This document shows positions 63,101 to 64,000 of a stretch of 64,000 nucleotides of DNA, piece after piece. Source of the stretch: Leadbetterella lacustris (GTDB lineage: Bacteria; Bacteroidota; Bacteroidia; Cytophagales; Spirosomataceae); NCBI GenBank assembly GCA_965234335.1, contig OZ248427.1, positions 113,432 to 177,431 on the forward strand, written 5' to 3'. Position numbers and translations under genes: made by a program. Numbering within the stretch: position 1 is the first letter of the stretch; each line of letters starts with the position of its first letter. A model generated the notes under the pieces. That model made no database searches. It was not told the origin of the DNA and saw only the letters and a program-made list of their open reading frames with translations.

Positions 63101-64000
63101 GAACGTATTATTTATACGGTAAATCAGCAAGTGGCTGTTACAGTGCCGCATCAAGTGCAGTAACGGCAACAGTCAATGCATGTATTCCATGTACCCCTGT
63201 TGATCCTGGTGTGGTATCAGGCTCAGCCGCATCTATCAAAACAGGTAATACGGCAAGCTTCACCCTAACAGGAGCAACGGCTGGAACCACCACTTGGGCA
63301 ATTTTCCCAAGCAATGGTGTATCACCAAATACAGGCACAGGCACAAGCACCGGCTTAGTAACCTTTAATATTGCAGGAGAGTATCAAGTATTGTTTAGTA
63401 CTAAGAATTCAAATACTCCGGTGGGTTGTAGTGAGCCAAGTTTTGCGACAGCAACGGGTCAGTTCACAGTAGAAGCACCTTTAAGTCCTTGTGCAAAACC
63501 AAGTGCAAGTAGTGTAGCTGTTAGTCCTGCCTCGGCAGCTATCAGTGAAGGAGCAACCGCTTCCTTCACCATGAGTGGAGGTACGCCAAACAGTTCTGTT
63601 CAGTGGGTAATCATTCCATCCACGGGCGTTTCGCCAAGTTCAGGCACAGGCACAAGTACAGGCAGTGTAACCTTTGCAACCAAAGGACTTTATACAGCTG
63701 TGTTTAGTATCGTGAATTTAGGAGATGGCTCATGTGCCCCGGTACAACAGTCAAGCTCGGCACCGATTGCGGTGGGCTTGAGTCCTTGTTCGCCACCCAC
63801 ATCGATATTGGTTAACTCATCAACAGCTAATCAAGCATCCAATGTTGGTCAGTCCGTTACCTTCACGGCAACGGGTGGTATTCCAGGGGTAAGAACTTGG
63901 ACGGTTACGCCAGCCGCAGGAGCGAATCCATCAAGTGGAACTGGAAGTACCGCAACGATCACATTTACAGCAGGAGGTATTTATAGCGTTGTGTTTACTT
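57178..64000 (+). CDS. Giant secreted surface protein with TSP3-like repeats, lectin-like modules and Ig/PKD-like repeats (3' end outside window)
   Basis: Open for 2274 codons to the right edge. The N-terminus is a long signal: ~37 polar residues, then the hydrophobic core WALAWSVFLSFVFLSIATSL, cleavage after RAQ near 58. Residues ~60-300 are a lead module. Then a mosaic follows: Asp-rich, calcium-binding TSP3-like repeats (DTDGDGVPDWTDLDDDNDGI at 58126, and related copies at about 58709, 58951, 59521, 59782, 60397, 60634, 61195, 61438 and 62059) alternate with ~160-residue beta domains that look like lectin or F5/8-type modules. A recurring linker contains SDAIEGGA, ATLGVP and AGTGQAIGTSQN. 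From about 62340 the protein continues with Thr/Ala/Ser-rich Ig- or PKD-like repeats. Likely a T9SS-exported, cell-surface adhesin or glycan-binding protein. The C-terminal sorting domain is not in the window. Confidence 0.9.
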   Translation, partial: MRQFTYISTTTNRAHTLAHNLSEILFLKKTKAKTPQWALAWSVFLSFVFLSIATSLRAQTCPNGQVNYSQYATTSSGGWAFPELGSLAPDNAGITVYDVGATYQGIFTYADTFSGGTSINITGKYIDSRVDGILLAFSTDGTTWTANSALIGGFGSPSAANHTTVSYTIPTSLTGAYKFIRVRGNSINTNMSIDAIQTSEPECLAFNASTFFDNGDGGGTKNNCTKDGTESIGSPSGLFMNVLQGSTVVKSFPVTNGQAAISGLADGTYTMVITNSPTANVSVLTPEYSSSSPTKTVVISGGVLSSPALPILFCLQILDTDGDGVPDWTDLDDDNDGILDRAEGCAPSVPPTNSLPRAEFAVPTGWVISNSSPDISEVSYHVYGAWNIGGCTGNAPAAPNGHTRFVSFSSNTSEAFKTTVSGLVPGQQYTFTYYVAKFSLGIGLAQHTLSMGGTVINRFTPTVGCGWETQVVLFTPTQSSEDFTFRATNNSVLRFATVSVSADAITKLVCDTDNDGIANSLDLDSDGDGCSDAIEGGATFTATNTTSTGALSGSISSAAATLGVPTLAGTGQAIGTSQNAGVQDANCPQPDFDGDGVSDMTDLDDDNDGVLDTIENNCPGSGQVVNKTGVIISKPATINYTFNSNALSNLLDNVDNNVVVISTPTGTLSNSPWLNFEFPTAKVLTYLEIGHYVNQTLFSTTSTYKIQGSTDNSTWVDVTGTLTYNNAATSTSGGLSSNNSNIASFPSNTNAYKYYRIYGLTASVGAGWATEIYFREVCTDVDTDNDGIANRLDLDSDGDGCSDAVEAGTTYISTSGVAAANQLTATTIPAPYGTNGFADGLETVAGIGTYKGIYTYAYATDSNIKACTDTDGDNVSNIYDLDDDNDGILDTDENINCQKYNFSLDIDVDNGISRYNQCSGSIDGPGVNFWAVNKTPYTGSRYMGFHHTESMSVAIPNTDPVQIGVPYRISIATANATIAEWPSNFPAQMDVYAGTANCATSQLIGTTTLLPAAGAVGSSTPWVNDIFVFTPNVAYTHITFIAREAFTGSTSRGYLLVDGLSLGKNVSDQECYLISDLDGDGIPNSLDLDSDGDGCSDAIEGGSAFTTANLTATTALSGSVSSAAATLGVPVSAGTGQGIGFSQISTVNACTDTDTDGIPDLDDLDDDNDGILDTAENNCSIAVVNKTGTVITKPSSINYTFNSNTVANLIDGVDNNVIVNSTPTGNLDGPWLNFEFPSPKVLTYLEIGHYVNQFLFSATSTYKIQGSVDNINWGDVTGTLTYNNVPTSTSGGLSNANSNIANFETNTLAFKYYRIVGIRATAGVGWATEIYFKERVCQNNDTDNDGKPNSLDLDSDGDGCSDAIEGGASFTAATTTATGALSGSVSTATATLGVPVSAGTGQAIGTSQNASTQDANCPPADFDGDGVTDSIDLDDDNDGILDTVENLVCNGGVLPAPFDNSNFSQGTANFDTELDLPSVGDFDIYNGVRGFTASWDPYPPTGSRIDPSNNYIITNNIAEKLQRKALVIGKTLTNLTPGANYVMEYDFATSGTRLEIVTNGVSQGVKIYNSSTGYTNFVWKKNYIVLKPTSSSIRFEIYQHISNDVGAADAAFDNFKFSNDCVYDATVDTDGDGIPNSLDLDSDGDGCSDAIEGGAAFTTANLVNSSIAGGNSGTGYTGTSTSPVTQNLGNTVGSTTTTLGVPTIAGTGQTIGSSQNGAVKDPACVTCPTITNTAGNNTNPSTCGAATGSIKICGLTANASGYTINYDKNGTAATALTNQTADASGCITITGLTAGSYTNIKISGTSCPSGSNALSATLTDPTAPAAPTGLAGVPSSGICVGTSVALSATGTTGATYTWTVSPTGATLASAAGTVSGTTASNTFNSTAAGTYTVSLTQTISGCTSAPATTTLTVNAAPSAVVPTATSKSNVCPTTTVDLTSLQPSAVSGVTYEWHTVASNPTSGTLVASAAAAASGTYYLYGKSASGCYSAASSAVTATVNACIPCTPVDPGVVSGSAASIKTGNTASFTLTGATAGTTTWAIFPSNGVSPNTGTGTSTGLVTFNIAGEYQVLFSTKNSNTPVGCSEPSFATATGQFTVEAPLSPCAKPSASSVAVSPASAAISEGATASFTMSGGTPNSSVQWVIIPSTGVSPSSGTGTSTGSVTFATKGLYTAVFSIVNLGDGSCAPVQQSSSAPIAVGLSPCSPPTSILVNSSTANQASNVGQSVTFTATGGIPGVRTWTVTPAAGANPSSGTGSTATITFTAGGIYSVVFT
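59041..59515 (+). repeat. Lectin-like module B, first copy (within the surface-protein gene)
   Basis: About 158 codons, from VVNKTGVIISKPATINYTFN to GWATEIYFREVC. It is repeated as a second copy at about 60721-61190 with most positions conserved (shared blocks LIGNVDNNV-like, FEFPxxKVLTYLEIGHYVNQ and STYKIQGSxDN). The fold resembles an F5/8 type C-like carbohydrate-binding domain. Confidence 0.75.
60721..61190 (+). repeat. Lectin-like module B, second copy (within the surface-protein gene)
   Basis: Paralogous to 59041-59515 at both protein and DNA level; between them lies a different beta module (about 59875-60390, NFSLDIDVDNGISRYNQ..). The duplication unit includes the TSP3 pair and the SDAIEGG linker. 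Confidence 0.75.

Overview
The window reads as a chromosome segment from a member of the Bacteroidota, most likely an aquatic Cytophagales-type bacterium. Reasons seen in the sequence: AT-rich DNA, promoter -7 boxes of the form TAnnTTTG (before secG and miaB), lipoproteins and exported proteins with Bacteroidota-style signals, a DUF2490 outer-membrane protein, a very large TSP3-repeat surface protein, and housekeeping genes (polA, hemL, yidC, miaB, secG, lptE-like) of that lineage. No rRNA, tRNA or CRISPR array was found.

Layout. 1-1.2 kb: 5' part of an IS66-family element (tnpA, tnpB, start of tnpC). 1.2-10.5 kb: an accessory island. Its centre is a two-gene, translationally coupled unit on the minus strand: a 1724-residue GHKL/sacsin-like ATPase and a 762-residue UPF1-like superfamily 1 helicase fused to a C-terminal PIN nuclease. 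I think this is a candidate defence system. It is flanked by imperfect inverted repeats and GTTRGCW heptamers, then by a truncated tyrosine recombinase whose upstream part is replaced by arrays of 21-bp tandem repeats. 10.6-12.5 kb: a diacylglycerol kinase-like gene and an APP1-type phosphatidate phosphatase gene, divergent with one base between start codons. 12.5-19.1 kb: an ABC efflux operon with adaptor, a nitroreductase, a Cys-rich copper-storage-like protein, a DUF6544-like membrane protein and small stress-type genes. 19.1-23.1 kb: mostly decayed DNA with IS remnants, a dispersed repeat and gene fragments, plus a Bor-like lipoprotein and a small membrane protein. 23.1-25.3 kb: a membrane-fused spermidine-synthase-like protein.

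25.7-33.0 kb is one minus-strand block for inorganic carbon uptake: DabA, DabB, a SulP anion transporter with STAS domain and a DUF2490 outer-membrane protein, preceded by a small exported protein. 33.8-53.3 kb is mostly core: exported protein, polA, an MsbA-like exporter, a small zinc-ribbon protein, glycosyltransferase, hemL, an LpoA-like periplasmic-binding protein, yidC, an rRNA/tRNA methyltransferase, an Omp85/TamA-like protein, miaB, a sigma-54 activator, an LptE-like lipoprotein, a hypothetical protein and secG. 53.5-56.5 kb holds three small or medium accessory genes including an orphan LytTR response regulator. 57.2 kb to the end is the first 2274 codons of a giant surface protein with TSP3-type calcium-binding repeats, duplicated lectin-like modules and Ig/PKD-like repeats.

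Two dispersed repeat families tie the window together. One is a ~78-bp element found upstream of four small or exported-protein genes, always in the same orientation relative to the gene. The other is a ~265-bp element present at 1.3-1.5 kb and 19.6-19.9 kb with a conserved stem-loop end.
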